From contig JBGSHJ010000067.1 of assembly GCA_041752315.1 (NCBI GenBank), positions 1-64,000 of the forward strand: 64,000 bases of DNA. The letters are read 5' to 3'. The position numbers and the translations under genes were made by a program. Of the stretch, positions 42,752 to 51,486 are shown piece by piece. The stretch comes from SYFY01 sp041752315 (lineage in GTDB: Bacteria > Pseudomonadota > Gammaproteobacteria > Pseudomonadales > Azotimanducaceae). The stretch's first letter is position 1; every line of letters begins with the position of its first letter. The notes below the pieces were generated by a model. That model made no database searches. It saw only the letters and a list, made by a program, of their open reading frames with translations, and was not told the origin of the DNA.

Positions 42752-43732
42752 ATGCACGCTACGCTCCCCCTGCTACAAGTCAGCGACTTCCCTGAAATAC
42801 GTCGAGCCGGCCTTACCACGCTTCAAGTCAATCTAGGCTATCGCTGCAACCAATCCTGTGTGCACTGCCATGTCAATGCCGGGCCTAACCGCACGGAAAT
42901 GATGGATGATGAAACGCTGTCGCTGATTCCGGCAGTGCTTGGCGCCCGCGGTATTTCTGTGCTCGATCTGACTGGAGGTGCGCCCGAATTGCACTCGGGG
43001 TTTCGTTATCTTATCCGGGAAGCGCGCAAGCTGGGCGTGAAGGTCATTGATCGCTGCAATCTGACGATCCTGTTCGAGCCAGCTCAGGAAGATCTCGCCG
43101 AATTTCTCGCTGAACATCAGGTTGAAGTGGTGGCATCGATGCCGTGTTATTCCATAGAAAACGTCGATCGTCAGCGCGGCAAAGGTGTTTTCAACAAGAG
43201 CATTGCGGCGCTGCAGAAACTTAACGCGCTGGGTTATGGGCGGGACGGCTCAGGGCTCATCCTGAATCTGGTCTACAACCCGCAAGGCCCCGTTTTGCCT
43301 CCTGATCAGCAATCGCTTCAGGATGAATACAAGCGCGGGTTGCTGGAGCATTTCGGCATCACCTTCAATTCGCTGTATACGCTGGCGAACATGCCTATCA
43401 AGCGCTTCGGCTCAACGCTGATATCCAAGGGCCAGTTTGCCGATTACATGCACTTGCTCAAACAGAATTTTGCCGCCGGAAATCTCGCCGACGTCATGTG
43501 TCGCAGTCAGGTGAGTGTCGATTGGCAGGGATACCTCTACGACTGTGACTTCAACCAGCAGTTGGCGCTGGCCATGTCGAAGCAGCGCTTCGGAACCTCA
43601 AGACCGCAGTTGCGCGATCTGCTTAGGGTCGATCCCACTGGCGCAGAAATCAACGTTGCCGATCACTGCTTTGGCTGTACTGCCGGTAATGGCTCCAGTT
43701 GTGGCGGTGCCCTGAAGGAAAGCGCTGCATGA
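42752..43732 (+). CDS. arsS: Arsenosugar biosynthesis radical SAM protein ArsS
   Basis: 326 aa. The radical SAM cluster motif is Cys32-x3-Cys36-x2-Cys39 (YRCNQSCVHCH), followed by DLTGGAPELH and NPQGPVLPPDQ. A cysteine-rich C-terminus (HCFGCTAGNGSSCGGAL) probably holds further ligands. ArsS joins dimethylarsinous acid to the 5'-deoxyadenosyl group of SAM, giving 5'-deoxy-5'-dimethylarsinoyl-adenosine. The same family was earlier annotated as an rSAM/selenodomain protein. Its stop overlaps the next start (ATGA). Confidence 0.92.
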   Translation: MHATLPLLQVSDFPEIRRAGLTTLQVNLGYRCNQSCVHCHVNAGPNRTEMMDDETLSLIPAVLGARGISVLDLTGGAPELHSGFRYLIREARKLGVKVIDRCNLTILFEPAQEDLAEFLAEHQVEVVASMPCYSIENVDRQRGKGVFNKSIAALQKLNALGYGRDGSGLILNLVYNPQGPVLPPDQQSLQDEYKRGLLEHFGITFNSLYTLANMPIKRFGSTLISKGQFADYMHLLKQNFAAGNLADVMCRSQVSVDWQGYLYDCDFNQQLALAMSKQRFGTSRPQLRDLLRVDPTGAEINVADHCFGCTAGNGSSCGGALKESAA

Positions 43733-45882
43733 AAAAGTTGATTGTTCTTGTTGCCTTCGCCATTGCGGTGTCCCTTTTTTTTGCACTTGATCTACACTAT
43801 CAGCTGACGATTACCGGGTTGAAGTCGAGCCTGGCCGCGCTGGCCCAATGGCGGGCGGGTTCGCCCATTCTGGCCGGCGTCCTGTTTTTTGCGGGCTATG
43901 TGACGGTCACTGCATTATCGCTGCCGGGTGCGGCGGTGATGACGCTGGCGGCTGGCGCGCTGTTCGGCTTTTTCTGGGGGACGCTGCTGGCATCGTTCGC
44001 CTCCAGCGCCGGTGGCTTGCTGGCTTTTTTGGTTGCACGCTACCTGTTGCGTGACAGCGTACAAGCCCGCTTTGGCGATCGACTCAAAACTGTTAATGAC
44101 GGCATCGATCGTGACGGCATGTTCTACCTGTTCACGTTGCGTCTGATCCCGGTCCTTCCATTCTTCCTGATCAACCTGTTGATGGGGCTGACCAGTATTC
44201 GAGCGTCGGTGTTCTACGGAGTGAGTCAGGTCGGCATGCTGGCGGGTACGCTGGTGTATGTTTACGCTGGCACCCAGCTCGCCGGAATTTCCAGCCTTGC
44301 CGACATTCTCTCACCGAATTTGTTGCTCTCATTTGCGTTGCTGGGCGTGTTTCCGTGGGTCGCACGCGGGGCAGTTGCCATCTGGCGGCGCCGCCGGGTT
44401 TACGCGCGCTGGCAACGCCCGAAAAAATTCGATCGGAATCTCATCGTCATTGGAGCGGGGGCAGCGGGTCTCGTCTCGTCACTCATCGCTGCAACAGTCA
44501 AAGCCAAAGTTACGCTGATCGAAGCCGACAAAATGGGTGGCGACTGCCTGAACTATGGCTGTGTGCCGAGCAAAGCGCTGATCAAGAGTGCCAAAGTTGC
44601 TCATCAGATGCGCCATTCGGAGCGGTATGGGCTGACCAGCGAAGAGCCGCGCTTTTCCTTTCGCCAGGTCATGGCGCGTGTGCAGGCTGTGATTGCGGAA
44701 GTGGCTCCCCACGACAGCGTCGAGCGGTACACCGAACTTGGTGTCGAGGTGTTGCAGGGCTACGCTCGTATCCGCGATCCGTGGACGGTGGAGATCGAGT
44801 TTCCGGATGGCAGAACGCAACGCCTGACCACGCGCAGCATCGTTATTGCTGCAGGTGCCCACCCTTTTATCCCGCCTCTGCCAGGTATCGAGGACGTGGG
44901 CTATGTGACGTCCGACACTTTGTGGAACGAATTCGCCAAGCTCGACGACGCACCGAAGAGACTTGTAGTACTGGGCGGCGGGCCGATTGGTTCGGAACTC
45001 GCGCAGGCGCTGGCGCGACTGGGTTCGCACGTGACGCAGATCGAAAGTTTCTCGCGCTTGCTGAGTCGCGAGGACGAAGAGGCTTCGACTTACGCCCGCG
45101 TGGCGCTGGAAGCTGACGGGGTAAAGGTCCTGACCGGACATACAGCCCTGCGGTGCGAGCGTGATGGCGAACGCAAGTTCATCGTGGTTGAGGGTAATGA
45201 CGAGCAGCGCCGGATCGAATTTGATGCATTGATTTGCGCGGTCGGCCGGAAGCCGCGTCTGACCGGGTTCGGCCTCGAAGAACTCGGCATTCCGGCGGAG
45301 AGGACGGTAGTGACCAACGAGTATCTGGAAACGATCTATCCCAATATCTTTGCCGCCGGTGATGTCGCCGGGCCCTACCAGTTCACGCATACCGCAGCGC
45401 ATCAAGCCTGGTACGCCGCGGTCAACGCGCTGTTCGGCAACTTCAAGAGATTCAAGGCCGACTACCGCGCTGTGCCGTGGACTACCTTCATCGATCCCGA
45501 GGTCGCGCGGGTCGGGTTGAACGAGCAGGAGGCCAGGGAGAAAGACATCCCTTACGAGGTCATACGCTACGGCATTGATGACCTCGATCGCGCGATTGCC
45601 GACAGCTCGGCGCACGGTTTCGTCAAGGTGCTGACGGTACCAGGCAAGGATCGCATTCTCGGCGTCACGATTGTCGGTGCCCATGCCGGTGATCTACTGG
45701 CGGAGTTTGTCCTGGCCATGAAGTGGAAGCTTGGGCTGAATAAAATCCTGTCCACCATTCACACCTATCCGACGCTGGCGGAAGCCAACAAGTTCGCGGC
45801 AGGCGAATGGAGACGGGCACATGCGCCTGCGCGTCTGCTGCGCTGGTCGCAGCACTATCACGATTGGCGTCGGGGGAAATGA
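43729..45882 (+). CDS. Fusion of VTT (TVP38/TMEM64) membrane domain and pyridine-nucleotide-disulfide oxidoreductase
   Basis: 717 aa from the ATG overlapping the arsS stop. Residues 1-230 are a VTT/DedA-like membrane domain with about six hydrophobic segments and FFLINLLMGLTSI. From about 240 it is a mercuric-reductase-like flavoprotein: GAGAAGLVSSL for FAD, the redox disulfide Cys273/Cys278 in GGDCLNYGCVPSK, GGGPIGSELAQ for NAD(P)H and FAAGDVAGP. The C-terminal cysteine pair of MerA is missing, so it is not a mercury enzyme. It could reduce an arsenic-thiol or membrane quinone substrate. Confidence 0.85.
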   Translation: MKKLIVLVAFAIAVSLFFALDLHYQLTITGLKSSLAALAQWRAGSPILAGVLFFAGYVTVTALSLPGAAVMTLAAGALFGFFWGTLLASFASSAGGLLAFLVARYLLRDSVQARFGDRLKTVNDGIDRDGMFYLFTLRLIPVLPFFLINLLMGLTSIRASVFYGVSQVGMLAGTLVYVYAGTQLAGISSLADILSPNLLLSFALLGVFPWVARGAVAIWRRRRVYARWQRPKKFDRNLIVIGAGAAGLVSSLIAATVKAKVTLIEADKMGGDCLNYGCVPSKALIKSAKVAHQMRHSERYGLTSEEPRFSFRQVMARVQAVIAEVAPHDSVERYTELGVEVLQGYARIRDPWTVEIEFPDGRTQRLTTRSIVIAAGAHPFIPPLPGIEDVGYVTSDTLWNEFAKLDDAPKRLVVLGGGPIGSELAQALARLGSHVTQIESFSRLLSREDEEASTYARVALEADGVKVLTGHTALRCERDGERKFIVVEGNDEQRRIEFDALICAVGRKPRLTGFGLEELGIPAERTVVTNEYLETIYPNIFAAGDVAGPYQFTHTAAHQAWYAAVNALFGNFKRFKADYRAVPWTTFIDPEVARVGLNEQEAREKDIPYEVIRYGIDDLDRAIADSSAHGFVKVLTVPGKDRILGVTIVGAHAGDLLAEFVLAMKWKLGLNKILSTIHTYPTLAEANKFAAGEWRRAHAPARLLRWSQHYHDWRRGK

Positions 45883-46706
45883 GTATGTTGCGTGTTGTGG
45901 TGAGTGCACTGATGTTGATGTTGTTGGGGATGGCAGGGTCGACACGAGCGGCTGACGCACGACATGAAGCGTTCGATCACGGTGTGTGGCAAAAACTGCT
46001 TGAAGCCCACGTCGTCGTTCTGCGTAGCGGGCAGCTGACAGCGGTCGATTACGCTGGCTTCTCCGCCGACCATGACCGTCTGCGGCAGTATCTGCACACG
46101 CTGTCGGCCGTGCAGCCAACCCGTTTTGATCGCTGGACGACAGCGGAACAACTCGCCTTTCTGATCAACGCCTACAACGCATGGACAGTTCAACTGGTGT
46201 TGAGCGGTTATCCCGGTCTTGAATCGATCAAGGACCTCGGCTCCTTCTTCAAGTCTCCCTGGAAAAAGTCGTTCATTCCGCTGCTGGGGGCGACGCGATC
46301 GCTGGACGACATCGAACATGGCCTGATTCGCGGCTCGGGGCGCTATCGCGATCCGCGCATTCACTTTGCCGTCAACTGCGCCAGCATAGGCTGCCCTGCG
46401 CTGCGTGCCGAAGCCTACGTAGCCGAGCGACTCGATGCACAACTCGAGGATCAGTCAAGGAAATTTCTCAGTGACCGTAGCCGCAACCGCCTGGATGGAC
46501 AGACGTTGAATGTCTCGGCGATATTCAAATGGTATCGCGAAGATTTTGAGCAGGGCTGGCAAGGCGCTCAGCGCCTGCCCGATTTCCTCGCGCATTACGC
46601 AAAGGCGCTCGGGCTTTCGAGTGCTCAGGCAAGGCAACTGCAAAGCGGCGACTTGACGATTGACTACCTGGACTACGACTGGGGGTTGAATGGTGTCCGT
46701 AGATGA
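45879..46706 (+). CDS. DUF547 exported protein
   Basis: 275 aa from the ATG that overlaps the fusion-gene stop; ATG 45885 is also possible. The signal peptide ends near TRA-AD. DUF547 is recognised by LAFLINAYNAWTVQLVL, HFAVNCASIGCPALR and a late FKWYREDFEQGW. The conserved Asn, Cys and His residues hint at a papain-like or transglutaminase-like active site, but no activity is known. Members recur in radical SAM/arsenosugar gene neighbourhoods. Confidence 0.83.
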   Translation: MSMLRVVVSALMLMLLGMAGSTRAADARHEAFDHGVWQKLLEAHVVVLRSGQLTAVDYAGFSADHDRLRQYLHTLSAVQPTRFDRWTTAEQLAFLINAYNAWTVQLVLSGYPGLESIKDLGSFFKSPWKKSFIPLLGATRSLDDIEHGLIRGSGRYRDPRIHFAVNCASIGCPALRAEAYVAERLDAQLEDQSRKFLSDRSRNRLDGQTLNVSAIFKWYREDFEQGWQGAQRLPDFLAHYAKALGLSSAQARQLQSGDLTIDYLDYDWGLNGVRR

Positions 46707-46841
46707 GCCAGGTAGCCTGCCCATCTTTGTGCAGCGTTCAGCATCTGGAGCCATCTGTGATTGTCCGGATCAACCGTTGATGGAGGATATCAAGTGTAGC
46801 CGGCGCGGAGTTCCCGCGAGTGAGCTGGCCTGGGCGTATCG

Positions 46842-47465
46842 ATGAAGCCAGTGCGCATCGTCATCATCGCCAAGGCGCCGATACCGGGCTTTTGCAAAAC
46901 CCGGCTGGTCCCTGCGCTCGGTACCCAGGGCGCCGCCGATCTCGCCAGCCATATGCTGACCCACACCCTGCAGCAATGTCTGGAGGCGGCGATCGGTCCG
47001 GTTGAGTTGTGTGTGACGCCATCAGTTTCCCACGCAGCCTGGCGATCCGTCATCGTGCCCCCTGAAGTGTGTTGGTCTGAACAAGGGGAGGGGGATCTGG
47101 GCGATCGACTCGCTCGCGTGAGCGAACGTGTGATCGCGGCGGGCGAGGCCATTCTGCTGGTCGGTACTGATTGCCCGCAGTTGGATTGCGCAAGACTGCA
47201 AACAGCGGCGCGGGCGCTGCAACAGTCCGATGCCGTGATCACTCCAACCGCAGATGGCGGTTACGCGCTGCTGGGATTCAGACAATTTTGTCCGTTGATA
47301 TTTGCGAATATTGCCTGGAGCACGAACACTGTTGCGGCGACGACGTTCGAGCGCATCGATCAACTGTGCTGGACAGTTGCGAGACAGCCGGGATTGCACG
47401 ACATCGATGAACCGAAAGACCTGGAATGGCTGCCTGCTGGCTGGCCCCGCGTTGCGCATCGATAA
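46842..47465 (+). CDS. TIGR04282-type arsenosugar biosynthesis glycosyltransferase
   Basis: 207 aa, CofC/GT-A-like fold. The nucleotide-binding N-terminus is VIIAKAPIPGFCKTRL, and the metal site is VGTDCPQL with GDLGDRL before it. TPTADGGYALLG completes the family pattern. In this setting it is expected to attach the arsinoyl-ribose unit to an aglycone, or its nucleotide-activated form. It lies 135 bp after the DUF547 gene and reads in the same direction. Confidence 0.83.
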   Translation: MKPVRIVIIAKAPIPGFCKTRLVPALGTQGAADLASHMLTHTLQQCLEAAIGPVELCVTPSVSHAAWRSVIVPPEVCWSEQGEGDLGDRLARVSERVIAAGEAILLVGTDCPQLDCARLQTAARALQQSDAVITPTADGGYALLGFRQFCPLIFANIAWSTNTVAATTFERIDQLCWTVARQPGLHDIDEPKDLEWLPAGWPRVAHR

Positions 47466-47527
47466 GGTTCCGGGTGAGTTCATGAGCATCCGATCAATAC
47501 AGGACGCATGAGCCTGTGAGGCACGCA

Positions 47528-48943
47528 ATGATGAGCAAGCATTATCGGTACAGGCAAGGCTGTCGATGCTCCTGGTTCAAACTGTCGCAGTGTGGAATCG
47601 CACTGTCGATCGCCGTCACGTTGGCCGGCTGTGCCAGTCAGACCTGGAATACCCCTATCGATGGAATGGTTCCGTCCGACCGCTACGAGTTCAAGACACG
47701 GCTGCCTCACAACGCGGAAGATACCTTCGTTGTTCTCGCCTTCTCGGGTGGTGGCACCCGGGCTGCGGCCTTCAGCTATGGCGTACTGGAGGCGTTGCGT
47801 GACACGCCGGTCCGGGTTGATGGCAGGCAGGGACGGCTGCTTGACCAGGTGGATGTGATCAGCTCGGTGTCTGGTGGCAGCTATACGGCTGCCTATTACG
47901 GACTGTTTGGCGATCGCATCTTCCAGGATTTTCAATCCCGCTTTCTGCACCGCAATTGGCAAAGCGAATTGCTTGGCTTGCTGGCCCGTCCCGATCATCT
48001 CGTTACGATCGCGAGCCCGCACTTCAATCGCAGCGATCTGGTGGCGCACCATCTTGATCGCACCCTGTTTGCGCATAAAACATTTGCCGAAATGTCGCGC
48101 GCTGAGCTGCCATTCGTCATTCTCAACGCCAGCGATCTCAACAACGCAACGACATTTTCCTTCATCCAGCAACAGTTCGACTTTCTCTGCTCGAACCTCT
48201 CGGACTATCCGGTGGCGAATGCGGTGATGGCATCATCCGCCGTCCCAGGCGTCTTTGCGCCGCTGGCACTGCGCAACTATCCCGACTGCCCGCAGCGACA
48301 CCCGCGCTGGACGGCGGAAGCCCTTGCGCATGACGACCTGCTGGAGCGGCGCTATGCCGTTGCACTTGGGCTCGCGCGTTATGAAGACCCGACGCGCATG
48401 CCGGTTCTGCGACTGGTCGATGGTGGCGTCACCGATAATCTTGGCGTTCGCGGCTCGATGATGAGCCCGGTGGCTCATTACGGTGACGTCCCCGCGATGG
48501 CCGGCGCATTCTCCGCCACCCAGCTGTCTCGCGTGAGGCATGTGCTGGTGATTGTCGCCAATGCACAGGTTTATGCGCCGTATGCATGGGCCGAGGATGG
48601 TGGCGAACCGGGCCTGATCAATACCGTGCAGGCTTCATTCGATGCCACGCTGGGTATTCTTAATACGGAAACGATCGGGCTCGCCAAGAGGGGATTCCTG
48701 ATGTGGGCGGAGCGTATCAATGCGATGCGCTCGCCGCAGGAACCTCGGGTGACCCTCGATTTTGCCGTGCTGACGTTCAATCAAATTGTCGATGCGGACG
48801 AGCGGCGACGGTTCAATGCCATGCCGACAACTTTTCGGCTTCAACACGACGAGGTCGACGCGTTGCGAGCACTTGCTGTTCGACTGCTTGGACAATCCCG
48901 CGAGTACAAGGCTTTTCTGGACAGGGTGCAGCGCGATCTCTGA
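47528..48943 (+). CDS. Patatin-like phospholipase lipoprotein
   Basis: 471 aa from the ATG at 47528, behind GAGG; a GTG at 47516 is possible. The leader ends in the lipobox TLAGC (Cys35). The patatin oxyanion loop is FSGGGTRA, the nucleophile serine is in SSVSGGSY and the dyad aspartate in LVDGGVTDN. It should be a lipid-modified acyl hydrolase facing the periplasm. Presence of a phospholipase among arsenosugar genes raises the possibility of arsenic-containing lipids, which is inference. Confidence 0.82.
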   Translation: MMSKHYRYRQGCRCSWFKLSQCGIALSIAVTLAGCASQTWNTPIDGMVPSDRYEFKTRLPHNAEDTFVVLAFSGGGTRAAAFSYGVLEALRDTPVRVDGRQGRLLDQVDVISSVSGGSYTAAYYGLFGDRIFQDFQSRFLHRNWQSELLGLLARPDHLVTIASPHFNRSDLVAHHLDRTLFAHKTFAEMSRAELPFVILNASDLNNATTFSFIQQQFDFLCSNLSDYPVANAVMASSAVPGVFAPLALRNYPDCPQRHPRWTAEALAHDDLLERRYAVALGLARYEDPTRMPVLRLVDGGVTDNLGVRGSMMSPVAHYGDVPAMAGAFSATQLSRVRHVLVIVANAQVYAPYAWAEDGGEPGLINTVQASFDATLGILNTETIGLAKRGFLMWAERINAMRSPQEPRVTLDFAVLTFNQIVDADERRRFNAMPTTFRLQHDEVDALRALAVRLLGQSREYKAFLDRVQRDL

Positions 48944-49021
48944 ACGGTATCTGAGGCATTTACGCCGGTGCTTTGACTCTTGTTACACCGAACTCGCCCG
49001 GCAGCAATGCCCTGAGTTCGT

Positions 49022-49049
49022 TGTAAGAACTGACGTTGTCCGAACGACT
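49022..49049 (+). promoter_or_regulatory. Putative ECF promoter of the arsM-pst operon
   Basis: TGTAAG (49022-49027) and CGACT (49045-49049) with a 17-bp spacer; the second block ends 33 bp before the arsM ATG. It is the third copy of the island motif. Confidence 0.6.
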
Positions 49050-49082
49050 CATGAGCATAAACCCTGATCAGAGCGATTCCAG

Positions 49083-50123
49083 ATGCACGACGTTGTTCAA
49101 GACTACTACGGCAAGAAATTACAAAGCTCAGGTGATCTCAAGACCACGGCTTGTTGTGACATCAGCGAGATGCCGATTTGGTTGAAGCCGCTGCTTGCTC
49201 GTATTCATCCGGATGTACTTTCGCGTTACTACGGTTGCGGGCTGGTTTGTCCGCCAGTGCTGGAAGGTTGTCGCGTGCTGGATCTGGGCTGCGGCTCCGG
49301 GCGCGACGTTTACGCACTGGCACAACTGGTAGGGCCTACCGGTAAGGTCGTCGGCGTCGATATGACTGAAGAACAGCTCGCCATCGCTGAAGGGCACAGG
49401 CAATTTCATGCCGATACTTTCGGGTATGCCAACGTGCGCTTTCTGCACGGCTATATCGAGCGCCTGGATGAACTGGATCTGGAAGCGGGCAGCTTCGATG
49501 TCATTGTTTCCAACTGCGTGGTCAACCTCTCGCCAGACAAGGACGCCGTACTGCGCGGCGTACAGCGCCTGCTCAAGCCCGGCGGAGAGTTCTATTTTTC
49601 CGATGTGTATGCTGACCGGCGAGTACCCGAAGCGGTGCGCAATGATCCGGTGCTATATGGCGAATGCCTGGGCGGCGCGCTGTACTGGAATGACTTCCTG
49701 CGTCTGGCGCATCGGACCGGCTTTGCCGATCCGCGGCTGACCGATGATCGTCTCCTTGCTATCAGCGATCCAGTGCTGGCAGATCGGGTCGCAAATTTGC
49801 AATTTTATTCTGCCACTTATCGACTGTTCAAACTTGATGGGCTGGAGTCTGCATGTGAGGACTATGGGCAAGCCGTCGTCTATCGCGGCAGTATCCACGA
49901 TTCGCCTGACCGCTTTGTGCTCGACAAACACCACCTGATCGAAACCGGCCGTGTTTTCCCGGTATGCGGCAATACCTGGCGCATGTTGCACGGCACGCGC
50001 TTTGCTGCTCATTTCGATTTCATCGGTGATTTCGGTCGCCACTATGGGTTGTTCGAGGGCTGCGGTGAAAGCATGCCGTTCGATACCGGCTTCGGCCCGG
50101 AAAGCGCTTCGCCATGCTGCTGA
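49083..50123 (+). CDS. arsM: Arsenite S-adenosylmethionine methyltransferase ArsM
   Basis: 346 aa. SAM motif I is LDLGCGSGRDVY (about 66-77). The arsenic-binding cysteines are recognisable: Cys24/25 and Cys52 are about 28 apart, and Cys145 (VSNCVVNL) and Cys195 (YGECLGG) are exactly 50 apart, as in algal ArsM. The C-terminal domain ends in a Cys pair. It converts trivalent arsenic to mono- and dimethylated forms, giving the substrate of ArsS. It overlaps the phosphatase/reductase gene by 10 bp. Confidence 0.93.
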   Translation: MHDVVQDYYGKKLQSSGDLKTTACCDISEMPIWLKPLLARIHPDVLSRYYGCGLVCPPVLEGCRVLDLGCGSGRDVYALAQLVGPTGKVVGVDMTEEQLAIAEGHRQFHADTFGYANVRFLHGYIERLDELDLEAGSFDVIVSNCVVNLSPDKDAVLRGVQRLLKPGGEFYFSDVYADRRVPEAVRNDPVLYGECLGGALYWNDFLRLAHRTGFADPRLTDDRLLAISDPVLADRVANLQFYSATYRLFKLDGLESACEDYGQAVVYRGSIHDSPDRFVLDKHHLIETGRVFPVCGNTWRMLHGTRFAAHFDFIGDFGRHYGLFEGCGESMPFDTGFGPESASPCC

Positions 50124-50668
50124 CATCGAGCGCACAGCCAACCCCTCCACGTCCGTTCAATGTGCTTGTGCTGTGTACCGGAAATTCGGCGCGCAGCATC
50201 ATGGCCGAAGCGTTGTTCAACAGTGTTGGCGCCAGGTGGTTTCGCGCATTCAGTGCGGGCAGCCGGCCTGTCGGTCGCGTTCATCCATTCGCGCTTGAAC
50301 AAATCAGCCAACTGGATGCCCCGGTAACAGGTTTTTGCAGCAAGAGCTGGCAGGAGTTCACGAATCCCGATGCCCCCAGACTGGATTTTGTCATTACCGT
50401 TTGCGATCACGTAGTTGCGGAAATTTGTCCCATATTTCCCGGTGAATTTTCCGTGATCCACTGGGGTCTTCCAGATCCCGCCGCTGTCATGAAATCTTCG
50501 GCGGCGATGCGTAATGCGTTCGCCCGCTGCTTTCGCGTACTCCGGGAGCGAATCGAAAAATTGGCATCAATGCCGTTGGCCACGCTCGAAAAGCAGCAGA
50601 TTACCGCCGCCATGCAACAGTTCCCACCGAGACAGGAAAAGTACACCGGTGAGAGAGCACACCCATGA
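50114..50668 (+). CDS. Low-molecular-weight phosphatase-type arsenate reductase
   Basis: 184 aa. The P-loop is Cys21-T-G-N-S-A-Arg27. Two further cysteines (Cys97 and Cys105, in VITVCDHVVAEICP) have nearly the spacing of the thioredoxin-coupled ArsC redox relay, so arsenate reduction is more likely than protein-tyrosine dephosphorylation. It is translated with arsM (10-bp overlap) and pstS (ATGA overlap). The order methyltransferase, reductase, importer fits an arsenate-to-methylarsenic path. Confidence 0.85.
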   Translation: MLLTSSAQPTPPRPFNVLVLCTGNSARSIMAEALFNSVGARWFRAFSAGSRPVGRVHPFALEQISQLDAPVTGFCSKSWQEFTNPDAPRLDFVITVCDHVVAEICPIFPGEFSVIHWGLPDPAAVMKSSAAMRNAFARCFRVLRERIEKLASMPLATLEKQQITAAMQQFPPRQEKYTGERAHP

Positions 50669-51486
50669 AGAAGCTGTGTTGGCTTCGGTCAATATTGACG
50701 ACTGTCTGCATGCTGTCTTTGGCGGGCACGCCTTTGGCGGCGCAAGACAGACTGGTACTCACAGGTTCCAGTACCGTTGCGCCGCTGGCGCTGGAGATTG
50801 CAAAACGATTCGAGCAACTGAACCCCGGCGTGCGAGTTGATGTGCAATCCGGCGGATCTTCGCGTGGAATTGCCGACGTCACCTCGGAACTAGCCGACAT
50901 CGGCCTGGTATCGCGCGCGCTGAAGCCGGAAGAGGAGACATTGGCCTCATACACCATCGCGACTGACGGAATCGGCATCATCGTTCACCGCAGCAATCCG
51001 GTGCAGTCGCTGACCGATGCGCAGGTGCAGGCGATCTACAAGGGTGAGATTTCCGACTGGAACAGGGTCGGTGGCAAAGCTGGACCGATCACAGTTGTGA
51101 ACAAGGCGGAAGGCCGATCAACGCTGGAGCTGTTTCTGGCGCATTTCGGACTCAAGAACAGCGAGATCAAGGCGGAAGTCGTCATCGGTGAGAATGAACA
51201 GGGGGTCAAGACGGTCGCTGGCAATCCCGACGCGATTGCCTATGTCTCCATAGGAACGGCCGAATTTGACGAGACGCTGGGTGTCCCCATCCGACTGTTA
51301 CCGATGGCCGGCGTGGCGGCGAGTGTTACCAATGTGCGCGAAGGTCACTACCCGCTCTCGCGTCCGCTGAATCTGGTTACCAAAGGGGTGGCGACGGGAT
51401 TGGCCAGGCGGTTTATTGACTTCGCCCGCTCGGCAAGGGTCGACGATCTGGTCGAGGCGCAGTTCTTTGTCCCGCTGGCGCATTGA
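50665..51486 (+). CDS. pstS: PstS-like phosphate/arsenate-binding protein
   Basis: 273 aa. The signal peptide is about 1-25 (AAA-like LAAQ). The mature N-terminus has LTGSSTVAPL and the ligand loop SGGSSRGIADV, followed by ISDWNRVGG. This is the periplasmic oxyanion-binding component. The operon setting suggests it serves arsenate or protects phosphate uptake during arsenate exposure. Specificity cannot be read from the loop alone. Confidence 0.87.
   Translation: MKKLCWLRSILTTVCMLSLAGTPLAAQDRLVLTGSSTVAPLALEIAKRFEQLNPGVRVDVQSGGSSRGIADVTSELADIGLVSRALKPEEETLASYTIATDGIGIIVHRSNPVQSLTDAQVQAIYKGEISDWNRVGGKAGPITVVNKAEGRSTLELFLAHFGLKNSEIKAEVVIGENEQGVKTVAGNPDAIAYVSIGTAEFDETLGVPIRLLPMAGVAASVTNVREGHYPLSRPLNLVTKGVATGLARRFIDFARSARVDDLVEAQFFVPLAH

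Noticed and set aside
48970..49000. Minus-strand TGTAAC upstream of arsM as a divergent promoter
   Set aside because: It has CGTAA at 17 bp but would transcribe into the end of the patatin-like gene, and no minus-strand gene is present.
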